From Phylloscopus collybita (taxonomy: Eukaryota; Chordata; Aves; Passeriformes; Phylloscopidae), in contig JAJNNQ010000018.1 in the NCBI GenBank assembly GCA_027886175.1, forward strand, positions 21,495,001 to 21,559,000: a stretch of DNA of 64,000 nucleotides. The letters are read 5' to 3'. Under the pieces are notes generated by a model that had not been told where the DNA came from, searched no databases, and saw only the letters and a program-made list of their open reading frames with translations. Shown here in pieces: positions 37,301 to 51,524 of this stretch (position 1 is its first letter; each line of letters starts with the position of its first letter). A program made the translations under genes and the position numbers.

Positions 37301-39959
37301 CTCTAAAACAAGAAGGTCAAACTCAGTCCCAGGCCAGGCTATATGAAAGCCCATGGAATGCAGTGGACAGTTTACACATTCACTTAATGGCCCCCTGAAA
37401 GTTTCAAGAAATAGCTTGTATCAATTTAGATCACCTATAGATTGAGGATTCAGACTGACCAAACTTGTCTCAAATGCAAGCCCATCCCTACCATTATAAG
37501 TTGATTATAAATCAACTTATAATAATAAAATCTTATTTGTGAGGGAGGAAAATAATGGCTGGTGGTTTCCAGCCAAGGAGAGCCCCTCTTTTTTCATATC
37601 CATCTCCAGCAGCTTGTAAGGCTGCTTGTATAGACAGCAGCACTAAAGAGTCAGAGTGGAGAAACTGGAGCTAGAGATTTGAGCAAGTGATAGGGATGCT
37701 TTCAAAAAGAGTGAATTTGCAGCAGAGAGCAATTACCCATTCAGTGCAGAATCAAGTGCCTGTCACCCTAGCATCCAGTTACTGCACATTTCTCTGGGGC
37801 TAGGAAACATCTCTCACTATTAATAAACTTTCACCATCTTTCCACAGCCAGGACAAGGAGAAACTTCTATGCAGGCCTTGCTTGCATGATTAGATTATCA
37901 CTAAGATATCCATTGTCCTTTTTGAGCACACAGAGAAAAGGTCAACAACTTACTTGAATTATTTTTCAGTAGAAAGGTTCATAATTAAAACTCTCAAGTC
38001 CTTTCTAGAGTTGCCAGTCCACCAATCTAGACAATATTTATGTATGTTCAGGAGATTGCTTGGCTGGCATTAGTCTGTGGTCTGCCTTCAGATTCCTGCA
38101 GCATTCAGACTGCATTACTGCTACGATTCATCGAGGGATACTGTTTATTTTATTATTGTCTTTATGTGGGACCTTTTCTGCTTACAAATTATCTATGAAT
38201 GTCCGTAGTTCTTCTCTGAATACTATTAATCTCTGTCCATTTAGTAATGCCTAAGTGTTCACAAATGGATACAAACCTGAATACCAAGCAGTCTTTGGAA
38301 AAGGCAGAAGTGCTTTGTTCTTGTAGTCAGAGCACACTGCTTCTTAAAAAATGTTTTAAGTTCCCCCTTGCACAAATGTGATACTTGACCACAAAATCAG
38401 TAACCTTAAAGCAAGGCTAGGGTACCTTTTCTTGTTCAGCATTCATTTGAAACATGGTCCTTTTGGAATGCCGAGAAGCAAGTAGAAACTCATAGTTTCT
38501 GTGGGATTTTCACATTATTACTGTAGGAAGAGTCTGTATTTTGTAGCTAATCTATCAGCTGGAAGTTTCTACCTCTATATTAGAGGTTAGAAAAACTATA
38601 GCTAGACCAGGAAATTATTATATATTTTAGAAGCTGTATGGAAGAGCTGACCTCAGAAGACAAGTGACACAAAACTCATCCACAGTCTCCAATTAAAATA
38701 TATAGATACACACACCATCTAGACATAGAAATCTCAACATTGGACAGACTGTTCCTTTTGCACTGACCACAGATTAATCTGGGATATTTCACCACAACTT
38801 TGAATCCAAGATAAAGAAAGCTTTTTTCCATCTTCCCAAGGGTCAAGAGACTGATACTGTGAGCCAGAGCAGGTTTTCAATACCATTTCCACAAAATAAA
38901 ATTTTTTAAAAAATCCCAAGTAATTTTATGAAGCAACTTTAAAGGGAACCAGTAAAACACTAACTTTATTTCTATCCTACTCCCTCCCTTAGAAGAAAAT
39001 AACTACTGACTCCATTTCATCAGCACAGAAATATGCTCTTGACCAGATCCTGGGTGGTGAGCACTAATACAGCACTGTGCAAAATACCCAGTACAGTATG
39101 GGATCTTAATCTAAATTCTGTAAAAAGTTTGTCATACTTCATCTAAGAGTCCTCTTTACTCATGTTTTATGCATACTCAATTTTGACCTCAGGACACAGC
39201 ACCTTTCGTTTTTTTTTTAAAGGTAAAAAATGCCCTGCAGTTGTTTCATCTCTGAAACATTTCCACAGAGCTGTCATTTGCAGATAAACTACACCTGCAT
39301 ATTCCAAGTTCAAAAACCTTTGCTGAGAATTCACCAAATGGTTATTTCAACACTGTACAATATCTGTTCCTATTCTGAAATACTATGAAACTTACAGCTC
39401 TTTATGGTAGGGAGACAAAGACACCAGAACACCAGAGCAGATGTGTTCATCTGTAGCTATGAGTTTAATTTTGCCAGAGAGACCCCAACACTGAAAGTAA
39501 GTTCTTCAAGTGTGTGTCCTAGTGACAGCACTACAACAACAATTTAGAACCAAACACATAATTATGTGCATTTATTTCAACCTTCCATTACTGGAGATAA
39601 CAAGATGAATAGTGGAATGCAAACTTTAACAATCCTGTAATTACAGCCACTGAACCGTATGTTATTGAAAGAATTGTGCAAAACCCAGACGCAAAAGAAT
39701 CAATGGGGTATGTAAATAGAAGTGAAAGAGTAAAATAATCAAGTGATAAAGAAGTAATGTGCAGTACTAAATAGCTTCTCAGCTTCTCTTGCTACAATGT
39801 TTAGCAAATACTTTCACTTTTTTTCTTTCAGGTTATCACTTTTTCCACTACCATATACTGTTCAGAGGTTATTCTTTTAAGTGGCCAGGCAGAAAATACC
39901 CTGATAGCTGCTGTCAACACCTGAATATAACAAGACTTATAGAAATGCTGTGGGATCTT
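34313..39959. other. Unique non-coding sequence
   Basis: No transposable element recognised. A perfect hairpin lies at 37493-37523. The minus-strand open frame 35642-36031 (129 codons) has a leucine-rich first half and a hydrophobic stretch but no family I know; a frame of this length is expected about once by chance here. Confidence 0.5.
37493..37523. repeat. Perfect 14-bp inverted repeat, 3-base loop
   Basis: ATTATAAGTTGATT (37493-37506) pairs exactly with AATCAACTTATAAT (37510-37523) around ATA. It is AT-rich and could extrude as a cruciform. Confidence 0.93.
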
Positions 39960-40035
39960 CAGTTTACACAGATGAGAAAGGCTTAATCATTACAGTGACC
40001 AGGATTAGAACCAGTTCTTACAAGGACCCAGGGAC
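39960..40035 (+). mobile_element. Possible MIR SINE relic
   Basis: AGTTTACACAGATGAGAAAG followed by ACCAGGATTAGAACCAGTTC recalls the two best-kept MIR blocks (TTTACAGATGAGGAAA and GGGATTCGAACCCAGGTC). The middle of the element is missing. The match is short. Confidence 0.45.
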
Positions 40036-43000
40036 TTCAGGCTGACCCCACGGGAAGTAGTACTCCTCTGAATTCCAGCAGCCAAGCTGCTGCATCCAGC
40101 AGCAGCTTAAGGGTTAATCTACCCCTGAGGTAGGCTAGCTTTAAGAGCCAAACAACAGACACCAAAAGAAGACTATTGTCCAGAGGCAAATTGAAGTTCC
40201 TGTTAATACACAGCATAGTCAACTGTTTTAGTAAGATTAACTCATTATTTTTATGATGGGTAAAGATCAGGAGGAAAGGACAAGTTGTTCTCTTTTCCCC
40301 AGAAGAGCTATTTTGTAATGTACAGATATCTGTATTTCAAGCAGTCTGAAGCTATTTTAGTCTACAGAAGAAGAAACATGCAACCTGGGTTTTAACAATT
40401 CTAATGCATCTTAGTCTCTTCTGAACGGCCTCTAGTCCATTTAACCATTATTATTTGACTTCCAATTTTGACAGCACAGAGTCAAGGGGCCTCTTTAACC
40501 CCAAGTGTCTCTCCCTTCTACACAAACACATCAAGGAAGGAAAACAACAGACTATACTAACATCTCACAGTATACCAAGAACCCTGGACCCTGTCCTGGC
40601 ATTCAAAACACAGCCATTGAATCAAGTTACCACAGATCAGCAAAGGCAAATGATGTCTTGGGGTGTGATATGAAAGGTTAAAAATACATTACAGGCTTTC
40701 TGCTCCTGGAAGCAAGAATGTAATACCATCTCTACTAGATATTTGGAAGAATAGGAAAAATTTCACACCAGCCTAGACATTAACCAGTACCAGCAATCCA
40801 GCATTAATTCTAGAACCTACTTTGCAGGTTAGACCTCACAACTTGCAGTGCCCACCATGCTGCTTCTCAACAGCTTTATGCACCTAGAGTATTCTGCTTG
40901 TAGCAGCTCATAATATCAAGCTACCCTACAACATCCATTTTATTATTCTTGCCTTCCTAATGGTACAACTGGCCAGGTTTAGCTTAACAGTCTTTTTATC
41001 ATTCATAGGCCTTTTTGATAAGACCATCCTTAGTAAAGCTCTTGGCTCACTATTATAGCCCAAATAGGAGACAATTAGGCAGCCCAATCTCTGACCTTCC
41101 AGAGCTCACAAGCTTCTAGGCTACTTGTTACCACCATAATTTCTCTTCTTCTAAAAGACAAATCCCCAGTCCCTTCTCTTATTGGATTTCCTGCCCTAAA
41201 TAACTTAGCATTCTTACTACTCACCAATATCTCAACTATCTTTCCATCTTTATAATCCACACCTCCTCCCTGAAAAACAGGTTCATGGTTTTCCCATGCT
41301 CTGAGGCTGCCCTCTCCTACAGCACACAGATGCAGTTGACCACTGCGTCCCAGCTGGAGGGAATAATGAAGCCTCTTTAACCCCTGATGGGCTGCAGCTG
41401 AGATCTTTATCTCTCAAATACTTCAAGGCATTCTTTGAGTAGGGCCAAGTTTATATAAGAAAAGTTTATATAAATAAAGTGTACTGAAAGTTATGTATGG
41501 TGCATTTTACATCATGGTTGCTAGGTGGGTTTTATTGGAATCTATAACTCACTTTCTTGCAGGCAGTCACACAGCTCCACACATAGCAAAAGATCACCAC
41601 AGTGTACCACTGAGACTCTTTCAACAGCAGAGAGAACAGCAGAGCAGTGAGCAGAGAAGAGCACTGAGAACTTGCCATTTGTTTCAGGTGTTGGCATGAT
41701 TAAACCAAATATATAATTCTACATGTTTTAAGTGCTTTCTAATAAAGCACTGGCTTGTCAAGTTTCAAAACTTTTGCTGGAATTAAAAATACACAACCAT
41801 CAGCTAGATATAGGCCCAGGAGATATTTATCAATTATAAAACTGATTATTACAATTACAAAATTCCAATGAAAAATAGAATAATTTCCACTTGTTCTCCT
41901 TTTGCATTTCTCACTGGTTAATTACTCATCATGTGTCAATTCAGCAGCATTTAATGAAAAAATTCTCCTGTGCTTTCACTTAAGCATGTTCTGCTAAGAG
42001 GTGAAAGACCACCAATTGCTGAGTAATCTCGACTCTACAAGAGTTGACAGTCTAAACTCCTTGCACCTCCCATTAATAGGTTTGAACACATCCATTTGAT
42101 TAGAAATACAATTAATGCAGGCAGAAGAGAAACTCATACTTGAATAACTAAATGGGAAAGAACATAGGGAGCCCAACGTTAACCCCTCTTCCCAGGTAGT
42201 TTCAAATATACAATGTTACAGTCTGAGTGCAGACAGCAGACTCTGAGGTCCTTTAGACATTTTTTTTCTCGATCAAGTGAAACTAAAGGATAAATGCAAA
42301 TTCTCTGTGTACAGCTAAAAGATCAGAAATATAACTTCATTGCAACAGTCTGCTTCTAAAATGTTATCTATAAATAGCAAACAATTCACAGACTGCTTCT
42401 GCCTTCAATCCTGGAACAGATGAAGTATTGGTTACCTCTTTTATATGCTTTCATATATAACTTACCTAGAGTTGGTACCATTATTGGTATTTTCTCTCCC
42501 TATACACTGGAGGAAAACTGATTTTCCCCAAAATCCAACAGCCTTTTGATATTTAGAAACTGAAAGCAAATGTATGAATTGAACAGCATGGGAGGGAGGC
42601 TCTCCCCGTATGGCTGGCCATTCCTTATCTTTCTCCCACCTGCTTGAACATGCAAATTTTATTTCCCCAGGAAATAAATGAAGTCAAAAGCAAAAATAAT
42701 GTCCCAGACCTCTTCAGGCAGGGTTGACAAGTATCCCTCTTCCTCACATCCTCACGTTACTTTACATGGAGGTAGCACCGAAAGTCCCATCCAGCAGAGA
42801 CTCACTTCCAACCATGCAATTTCTTCAGCAATAAAGTACGACACAGACAATTTTGAAGCTTAAACTGAGAAATGAGAAGATCAAATGACCCCTAAAGGAT
42901 ATATCTAAACCAATATAGTAAAGTCAGATGAAAAAGATGAAGACAGATCAACCATGATGCATATTAGGAAGCTAAAGTATTTCTGGTGGATTTCTCTAGT

Positions 43001-44119
43001 TGCTATGAAAGTCCAAAGAGAATTTTGAACTGTTCAAAAATCTAGGATGGTATCAAAAAACTGCCTATGCTTCCTAAAATCTTTTATGCCTTTTTTTCAT
43101 GACAACAGCAGCCGGCCCCTTATATAAATTGCACTTTGTTAATAATTCTAGTAGCAAGTAAGACTGAATACTGACCTGTAGGGAAACAATAGACATAAAA
43201 ACTACTGCATAGCCAGGTGCTTCCAAGCTAATTAATTTTTTGGTTGGACTAAGCTAAGACAAGTTGCAAAGCACCTATGCAAAACATACTAGGAATGAAA
43301 ATGGAAGAAAACAGCTACCTATGGAGGGAGAAAAAGATTAGATAAGGGTGGGGGGGAATAGCACAGCAAGCATTTTAGAAATCTCTACTAAAATCACTGC
43401 TTAGTTGGCTGGGTGAGAGGAGGTTAAGATAAAGGCAAAACCTGTCTCTGAGCTCCCGTTTACCTCAGCAGATAAACAACTTTGGATTAAAGGCAGAAAA
43501 AAAGCTGAGATGTCAGCATACTTCAAAAGCAGAACATTTTACTCAGTACACTTTCCATTAGCTGGATTGCTTCTAGCTCTCTCTATCTCTCATATACTCC
43601 TCACTGATTTAGCTTACAATAGTGTCAATGACAAAATTGAAGTTACTGATAAAAGCCTCATGGAATCAGTCTAATCCATGCAGCACAGACATGGATTCTG
43701 TTCCGTAACTATACCAAGCATTACTGTTGGGTAATTTTCTGCACAAAATAAGAAAAACAAAAAAAATGCTTAGTATTTTTTCCCTTTCTCCCTCCATACA
43801 TATTTTTTATAATCTGTCCTTATGTGGCAGGGGGAAAACTAAACTATCAAAATTAATTTGGGTGGTGTGGGTACCAGAAAGGAAAAATCCCTTGTGTTAA
43901 ATTTGATGTCTACAAAGGAAATCTGAGGCCACATTCCTCTTTGGTATTAAAAAAAAAAAAAAAAAAAAAGCTATTAAAGTGAGTAAACTAAATAGGCAGG
44001 AACATGAAATAATCTAAACACAATTTTTAAGTTTATGAAGTCTGAGAGCTGTTCATCTCTCTTTCAGCTTTTTGAACACTCCTTTTTTCCATATATCCTT
44101 TTTTGTGCTGTTACCTTAT
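40036..44119. other. Unique non-coding sequence
   Basis: A run of 21 A lies at 43949-43969, just left of the CR1 relic below. Otherwise no gene or repeat was recognised. Confidence 0.5.
43949..43969. repeat. 21-base A run
   Basis: Uninterrupted A run. It is not next to a recognisable retroposed body, so it is listed only as a homopolymer. Confidence 0.95.
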
Positions 44120-44475
44120 CAGGAACAAACAGTGGGGAGACGTGATAATAGTCTTAAGTACAGGAGGCTGCTGCAAAGAAGGAAATAACCCACTCTCCTC
44201 ATCCAGGGTGGATAAGGCAAGAAATAACAAACTTCAGCTGCAGCAAAGGAGATCCAAGTCAGATATATGAAAAGGTTTTCCATACTTAATATTGGAACCT
44301 TGGCTCAGACTGCCTGGGGAGACTGTTGAGTCTCTGTGAGACTGTAAGTCTCTACAAATAGCCTAGATCACCATCTATCCAGAAAGACATGTATAATTTA
44401 TCTTGCCTTCATTTAGACAGATGAGATGGTTTCTTAAGGTTTCTTCTTATCCTGAGGTCCTGTGATCTCACAAGG
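44120..44475 (+). mobile_element. Old CR1/L3-type LINE 3' end
   Basis: Sense-strand phrases in CR1 order: GGGGAGACGTGATAATAGTC, AGGCTGCTGCAAAGAAGGAA, the ACTCTCCTCATCCAGGGTGG block, GACTGCCTGGGGAGACTGTT and a decayed 3' tail around CTTATCCTGAGGTCCTGTGA. These correspond to the last codons of ORF2 and the UTR in CR1 families shared by birds, turtles and crocodilians. The frame is not open and divergence is high, so this is an old relic. Confidence 0.75.
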
Positions 44476-47400
44476 TAAAAAATCCTTAGATCCCAATTAA
44501 TTACAGTGGGTGTTTCAGGAGGCATATTGGAGAGAGATCTTATCTAAATGGTGCTTTGAAGTGGCCAGGAAATACAGAGTTGATCAGTAGTACAGGCTGA
44601 GGGTACCTTCCCAGCTCCAGCAAAAGCAAGTGGCTCAAGAACATCATAGAGAGGTGAAAATAGGGCAGACAGACATCCACTGTGCAGAAATGAGATGGCG
44701 AGACAGACAGGGATCCATTTGCTTGTCTAGTTTTGTACCAGTTGCAAGACTTGAGTTTTAAAGCCATATCATACATAACCAAAGCAGCTATTGCATTTTG
44801 CATGCAATAACTTCAAAAATCCTTGAAAGTTGAATAAGACAAAATAACATAACAAAGTTTTAATGAACAGAAAACTGTTTGTTTGTTTGGAAGCTATGTA
44901 TTTTTACTGTTTAAGAACACTCCAATTACATCTTGAACACCTCCTGAAGCAGGAGGAGATTCTCTTCTCACTGTGATCTTTCTTACCTCCCTAGGTACAC
45001 TCTCCTCATTTTTGTAAGCAACCATGCCATGATGAAAAAAAACAACAGAATTTTCCTTTTCAGGTTTTTAAAGCAGATCATTCTAAACAACACAGAAGCA
45101 AAACACCCCATCACAAGCAGAACAAAGGAAACACAGACAAGAATTCTATAGAAAAATCTCTAGAAATCAGTTTGAAAAAAAATGTTTTAAGAGTCCAATA
45201 TAGTCCTTTCTTCATTGTCACAGAACACAACCTAATTTTGCATCATTGGATATGAATAAAGTATTCTAGAGATTATATGTCATTTACCTTCACCTGAGTT
45301 CCAGCTAAAAGACATCTGCCAAGAGAGGAAACAGACTTTGCTATGGTCCTTAGCTACCTTGAGGAAACCCAAGTGTAGCTGCTAAATGGCCATTACTGAC
45401 CACTTTGGCTCTAATACCACCGTTGTGACTACAGGACTGAAGCTGCTCTATTCAGCTGTCCTGCTGCTAAACTTACAAAAAATATTGGGTACCCCAAGCC
45501 CATGAGAATACTAAGCATCATATGAAAATCAAAATAAAAGACGTCATTGGGTAGGAGTTTTCTTGTGCTTAGACCAGTACCATGAAATATTATCTCCACT
45601 GCTTACACGGGAGTTACACAGAAGAAAAATCTGTACGAGAAGGAAATCGGAAGCAATCCTGCACCAGAGGACTTCAGTAGCTAGACTGTTATCAGAGAGA
45701 GTGGGGCTCACTCAGTGTCTTACTGGGCTTCCCAGAAACCTCAGACAGTATTAAAAATGCTGCAAGCTACTCCTTCAGGATAGGGTCACTGGCAGGATCC
45801 ATTATCTCCCAACGTAGCCAGTACCAAGAAGGAGCAGGGAGGGGAAAGATTGGAATAAACAACCCAAATATATAGTGTTTCCACACTCCCATTTACATAA
45901 ACAGCACATGAAAGAAGGAAATGATGACTGAAGAGAATGAAAGACTGCAGTCAGATGAGAGGAGAGCACTCAACACAACCTCACAGAGACTAGAGCAAAT
46001 GTAAGCAACCAAGTGGAGACATTAGAGAAAAGAAAGGAAGAAATTTTGTATTGCTTTTTATTTACAGAAGATGACGTAGTGTTAAGATTCTTTCAAGTGT
46101 TTTCTTTCTAAGCAGCAAAAAACTAGCAGCGTGCAGTTATTTTATTCCTAGCAAAAAAACATTTTAGTGCCTAGGCGTGGACCGGCACATTACTGGGTGA
46201 CCAATATTGGTTGTGTCTTTACTGGTTCATTTTTCCAGGTGCAGACCTGTGCATTTCTCACTAGAAATCACTCTGATTATGTGGAGTACCTCATTCTTAT
46301 TTATACTAAGGCTGCATTACTCATTCAGTGTAAAGGATCCTTATTCTGTGTTGCCTGTATACATCTTCTATACCACCATCACTTTGTGAAAAGGCCTTGG
46401 AATAAACGAGAATCACCTCTGTAGGTTATAATCAATTACTGTACTTTATATTTTTACTGTACATGTTATTTCATTTTATTACTGCCCTGTTTTCTCGTGA
46501 AGCCTATTGCCTGTGACGGCAGTGAGAGCATCACATGAATTTTATTTTCACCCTGGACTCATCAGAAGGCTGTTCCACTGACAACATAAGGGAAAAATCA
46601 AAAATCTATCCAGAGCAACTTCCCCTCCACAAGTTTACAGAACATAACCACGAGATGTGTCCATATAAAGTGCCCATACACATTCATGATGGGTATAATA
46701 GACAAATCCAGATGTATGTACTATACACAGGACAGCAGTAAACCAATTAACTAGAATTAGATGAATAAATTTCCAGGCTCTGCAAATAAAATCTACGAGT
46801 TAGAATACAAACAGCACAGCTATTTGCATTTACTTTTAGTGTGCTCCCAGGAAAGTACTAATCACCTCCTGAAATCCTTACATTTCATTAGAAAACACCA
46901 TAAATTACTCTTCTTCTACCTCATACATAATGGAAACACATCTTTCAATATACTGCAATTATACCAGTTCTGGATCTGAAGTCTACAGTTCTAGAATTTA
47001 CTCTGTGGCTGCACTGGTAATAATATAGTACATGCTTTAGCAGACTTCATACCATTTTCAGGGCACAGTGATACCACATACAGACATAAATCTGATAGGC
47101 AAGATGAAACTCCACACTTTCTCACCTAAATTTTTCCCATTTCTAGAAAACCCACACAATGCACCCTGCAATGAATATTTCAAAATTTAACTTTTTAAAC
47201 TGTCTAAACTAGGGACAATATATTTGCCTGGGTGATCCACAATTATTCTTCTTATGGAGAAAAATATATTAAAAGAGAAAGAAAAAGGAGAAAAAAAACC
47301 ACGAGACGAGAAAATGTGTAAGATGGTGTGAGAAAAGTGAAAAATACAGAGGAAAGAAGAAAATGTGTCAAAGCAAGTCTGCAATAAAGAAAGTTAAGAA

Positions 47401-48104
47401 GGGGCAGGAAGGAGAAAATATAATACATGTTTACTACATAATGATATATGTAAGAAAAAAAATACATGATTCTGATTGTAATCCCCCATTCTGACTGTTG
47501 ACAATTCATTACAATACAGCACCTCAAGTGTCTATTGTACTCTTCAATCTGCTAAAGAATAGATGTTAAGAAGATAAATGCCTAAGTATGGTATCAACAT
47601 TTCCCTACAGCCACAAACCTCACTATCAGCATGGATAAACCTTGCCAGAATACCTTTTTTTTATCAGAATATTAAAATGATATCAGATTGGAAAGATCAT
47701 TCTTGTTACAGCTCTCTTAGAGCAATCAGAAGAGCAGCACAAACATATGTTGAAATCAAAACATCTTTGCCTCTTGATAGTGAGATATTAATTATGTACT
47801 GGGAATCAGCATTGAGGTAATGATTTCCCCTTACTGACCTCTGCCTGCTAAGATGCTGAGCTACAGACTTAAATAAAAGCAGTCTAGCCCAATCCTATCC
47901 CTTCTTAGACTCTGGGAATAGATAGATTTGTGCAAATTTTGGTTATCAAGACTTCTGAGGCCTGCAAATTGTATCTAATGAGAAGTGCCTTGCTGTTTAT
48001 TCCTAAAAGAAGAAAAACTTGCTATTCACAGCAAGAAATATGATCTCTGCCCAACATTGCCACACTGAAGGAAACACAGTTAATTACAGACTTTTATTTG
48101 TTTA
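44476..48104. other. Unique sequence with a purine-rich patch
   Basis: A purine-rich stretch of A and G lies at about 47262-47420. The minus-strand open frames over it (47187-47384 and 47252-47527, full of F, S and L) reflect that composition. No gene or transposable element was recognised elsewhere. Confidence 0.5.
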
Positions 48105-48330
48105 TGAAAAATTCAAGGGGAGCAACAAAAGGAAAATTAAGGATCATTAGTGAAAAACCTTCCTGATAGTGAGCTCTATCTGGCTGCAAAACTGTCTCTC
48201 AGAGGAGAAGAATCCATTGGTCATTTTTAACTGGAATGGATAAAAATCCTATCAAAAGTAATGGAATTCAACACAATTCACCCAGAGCTTCAGAAATTCC
48301 TCATTAAGTCTTCTGAAGAGCTACAGCCTT
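48105..48330 (+). mobile_element. Old CR1/L3-type LINE relic
   Basis: The run AGTGAAAAACCTTCCTGATA, GTGAGCTCTATCTGGCTGCA, AACTGTCTCTCAGAGGAGAA and GGATAAAAATCCTATCAAAA follows the end of CR1/L3 ORF2, where a phrase of the type CTTCCTAACAGTGAGATCTA precedes a GGAATAGTCTCCC motif and a GGATAAAACCCTATC motif. Both edges are uncertain and the reading frame is lost. Confidence 0.65.
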
Positions 48331-50769
48331 AAATGCAGGATTCTACCAATGGTCTTAAAACCCCTAGGGAAAGACTGCAATTCTGAATTCACAGGAAACA
48401 ATTCACAGGACTTTTCCCTACTGGAATAACATATTAATTCATCATTCATACCACACGTACTCATACCATATTTGATCTGGCTTATTAAGTCTTTCTCACT
48501 TCTAATTTACACACAAATATTCATGCAGCCTTCCATTTTTATATTTTAGGTTCATTGTCTGAATACCATTTATTGAGTTATACCAGTCAATAGTTATGAA
48601 ATTGGGATCATTGTCAGAAATATCAGTATATTTTTCTGTAAATGACAACTTCGATTTGCTAGCAAATTCCATGCTTTATAGTTAACAGTCATAAGAATTA
48701 CCTTTATTTCTTGGATTATATTTTTATGAAATTGTTATAGTTCTTCATTACTGCCTTGATTCTTTTTCTTTGATGGTTAATCTAAATAGTCCTAGGAAGC
48801 AGGACATCTTTGTTATCAGCTGTCAGGGAATTGTTTGCTCCCTGGGGAAAGTCCCATTTTTTTCATGCACTGTCCTTTCACCTACTGCACAATGCTGGCT
48901 GAAAATTTTCAAAGAAATCTGATAGGTTTACTTACTACAAGGCTGTCAGAAAAGGCAGATATAAAAAAAAATTTAGAAGCTGAATTCTAAATTAGAACCT
49001 GTTAAGTAGGTCCTAATTCCTTACCAGTTTAATTTTACTAAATTATATTTATTCCCACTCTAAACAGGAATATACTTCCTCCCAAATACCACATCATGGC
49101 ACATCTTAACAAAAGCAGAGCAACAGATACAGACTGACTGATGCCATGGGGAGGATTTCTTCAAGTATTACTCCCTAAGAAAGCAAAAAATTTCCTTCTT
49201 CTATACACCCAAACATCAAGGAACTGTGTATAGAAAGGGTGTCTCAAAGACTGTAGTGCTTCTTGCTACAATTTCCTACTCATTCTTCCTACTCATTCTT
49301 GTGCCTTCAAATATACATGATAATGTTAGTGGTGGGAAAAGCGTATAAATTATTATCGGCTAAATGAGCATTCATTTTGCATGAGGACTTTCTGTTTTAT
49401 AATCCAATCTTTTCACAACTCAAAATCCCATTGCCCTATTATCATCTTCCATACTTCCTGGGAGAAATAGCAGACCCCATCATCTGTTTCCAGTTCTTTG
49501 TCCCATCTTTTAAATATTTCATGCTCTTCTGGTTATGAAAATCAGGAGACAGTCATCACAGCATGGTGTGTCTAGCACACACTAGACACTAGCTGCTGGA
49601 ATATTTCATGAATTATGATTTAAAATTTAAGAATGATGGATGGTCAGCATATGAGGCACAAGTACCCTTTTTGACCTGCCCCTTGAGAGATACTTTCCTG
49701 CTTTCATTAGTTGTAGAATCACGCTTTATACCGTTATTTCAATTATAAATAATTAGTGTTTAATCAATGTTGTCATAAACAGCCAAGCAAATACCACAGA
49801 CTATACTGAAGTTCACTGGATGATAGGTTTTAATAGCTGTGGCTCATAATCACAATAAAATATTCTCCCCTTACGTGTTGTGAGTAACAGCAGTATTTTC
49901 TCATGATGCTTATTTGTCACATACGAATTCTCTTTAAACCATTTGCTATTCATTATAAATGAGAGCAGATAAAATTCAATAGACAAACATGTGAAAGCTC
50001 TGAAGAGACATAAGCATTTTCTGCTCTGTAGTCAGTCAGCTGGAGGTTCTTGCACAGAAACATATACATGCTGGCCTCTCCTTTGACCTGAAACAGAGAT
50101 ATGTACAAAATCTTGCTGATTGTAATTAGGAGATTATATATTCTATGTGACTCCTATACAGGTGAAAAAACTCTCATTATCTGATGAAATAGTTGTGTAT
50201 ACTCCTCTCTCGCTAGTCAGCCCCTTTTATGCTCTGCAAGAATAACAACCCTTCTGGTTTTCCTGAAGGTGACTTCCATCCACAGGAAGAATGCCAAGAT
50301 ACTTAATTTCTATATACTCCAATATAGTTTAGAATAACAAAGTTCATGCAGCAGAATAGCTGTTCCAGTGTCACATATGGCGAAAATACTCTGTAGATTA
50401 ATACAGGCACTTAGCATTTTGGCTTAGGGAAATAGATCAAAATATTATAGAAGTTGCTTCACCCCATTCTAACATGGAGACTAATGTTATTATAAAAGGG
50501 TTATTCCTAAAACCTATATACTTATTTGACTTTCGTTAGCAAGTCAAGGCACTTCATTAAATGCACACTAGAATTTTATGGCATCCTTGGGTTTGTTTTC
50601 TTTTTCTTTTCAGTCTCCTCCATCTCTTCCAGTCTCAAGTATTTAGTAATTTACTGTTTCCTATGGGGACTTAGAGAAATGCCATTTAATTTCCCTGTAT
50701 CTTTCTATTTTTCTGGGATGACTTACAGTTGAAAGCATATTTTTACATGAGAGCCCAAGTACTGTCATC
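48331..50769. other. Unique non-coding sequence
   Basis: No gene recognised. Holds a small tandem duplication at 49275-49300 and an 8-bp inverted repeat at 49568-49589. Confidence 0.5.
49275..49300. repeat. 13-bp tandem duplication
   Basis: CCTACTCATTCTT occurs twice with no gap (49275-49287 and 49288-49300). The copies are identical. Confidence 0.95.
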
Positions 50770-50850
50770 TGATCAGGAAAAAAGAAGGGCTCAGAACACA
50801 CATGGAACAGGAGAAGATTCGAATCCTAGGCCATTCATTCCTTCTGTAAA
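50770..50850 (+). mobile_element. Probable MIR SINE relic
   Basis: ATCTGATCAGGAAAAAAGAA, GGGCTCAGAACACACATGG and GAAGATTCGAATCCTAGGCC align in order with the MIR blocks CAGATGAGGAAACTGAG, GCTCAGAG and GGGATTCGAACCCAGGTC, with the middle shortened. ATTCGAATCC keeps most of the B-box of the ancestral tRNA promoter. Confidence 0.55.
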
Positions 50851-51524
50851 AGTAAGTATAACTTCCATAATGCTTCATGCATTAGTAAAAAACAAACACT
50901 GATCTTTCCAAAAGCCCAGCAATTATAGAAAATCTTAAAGGCTTTCAAACTTTGGGACCCCCACCTTGGAAGAAGTGAGACAGAGAAAACAGCTGGTGAA
51001 GCTCTAGGAAGCCCTCCCTCTTTTTCCTTTCACATAGGGAATAGCCTGCAGTCATGGGCTGAGAGGGGAAAAAAGCTACCAAGGTCCACTTCAACCTCTC
51101 CTATGACACAGGTTACGTCCTCTGAATTCCAAGGGTTCTGAACAAGGGCAAGGTGATGCAGATAAGGTTTTTTAAGCTGCATGCATGGTGGAGCCTGCAG
51201 GGGCATCTGCCAGGATGGGCTGTGGTTTGTGCACATCCATGTGTGAGCTGGGGTCTCCATCAGTGCCTATCAGATATGGCCAGAGGTGAACTCCAGGTGC
51301 ACCTTTGAGCAACAGAGGGTAACCACCAGTGCTTGAAATTGGCTGCCTTTTTCTGGCAAGCAGTACATGGAACTGAATGTATTTCAAACACACATACTAG
51401 TGCTCTCTGCAGAGAAAATGATCCTAGCAGAAGTCATATCCACCTCAGCAGGATCCAACAGAGCTGAAGAAGGTAAGAAAATGGCAAAATGGGAAAGGTT
51501 TATGTGCAAGTAGAAATTAAACTA
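50851..51524. other. Unique sequence, slightly GC-richer
   Basis: The stretch 51020-51330 is somewhat richer in G and C and open on the minus strand in two overlapping frames of 73 and 76 codons. No protein was recognised in either. Confidence 0.45.
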
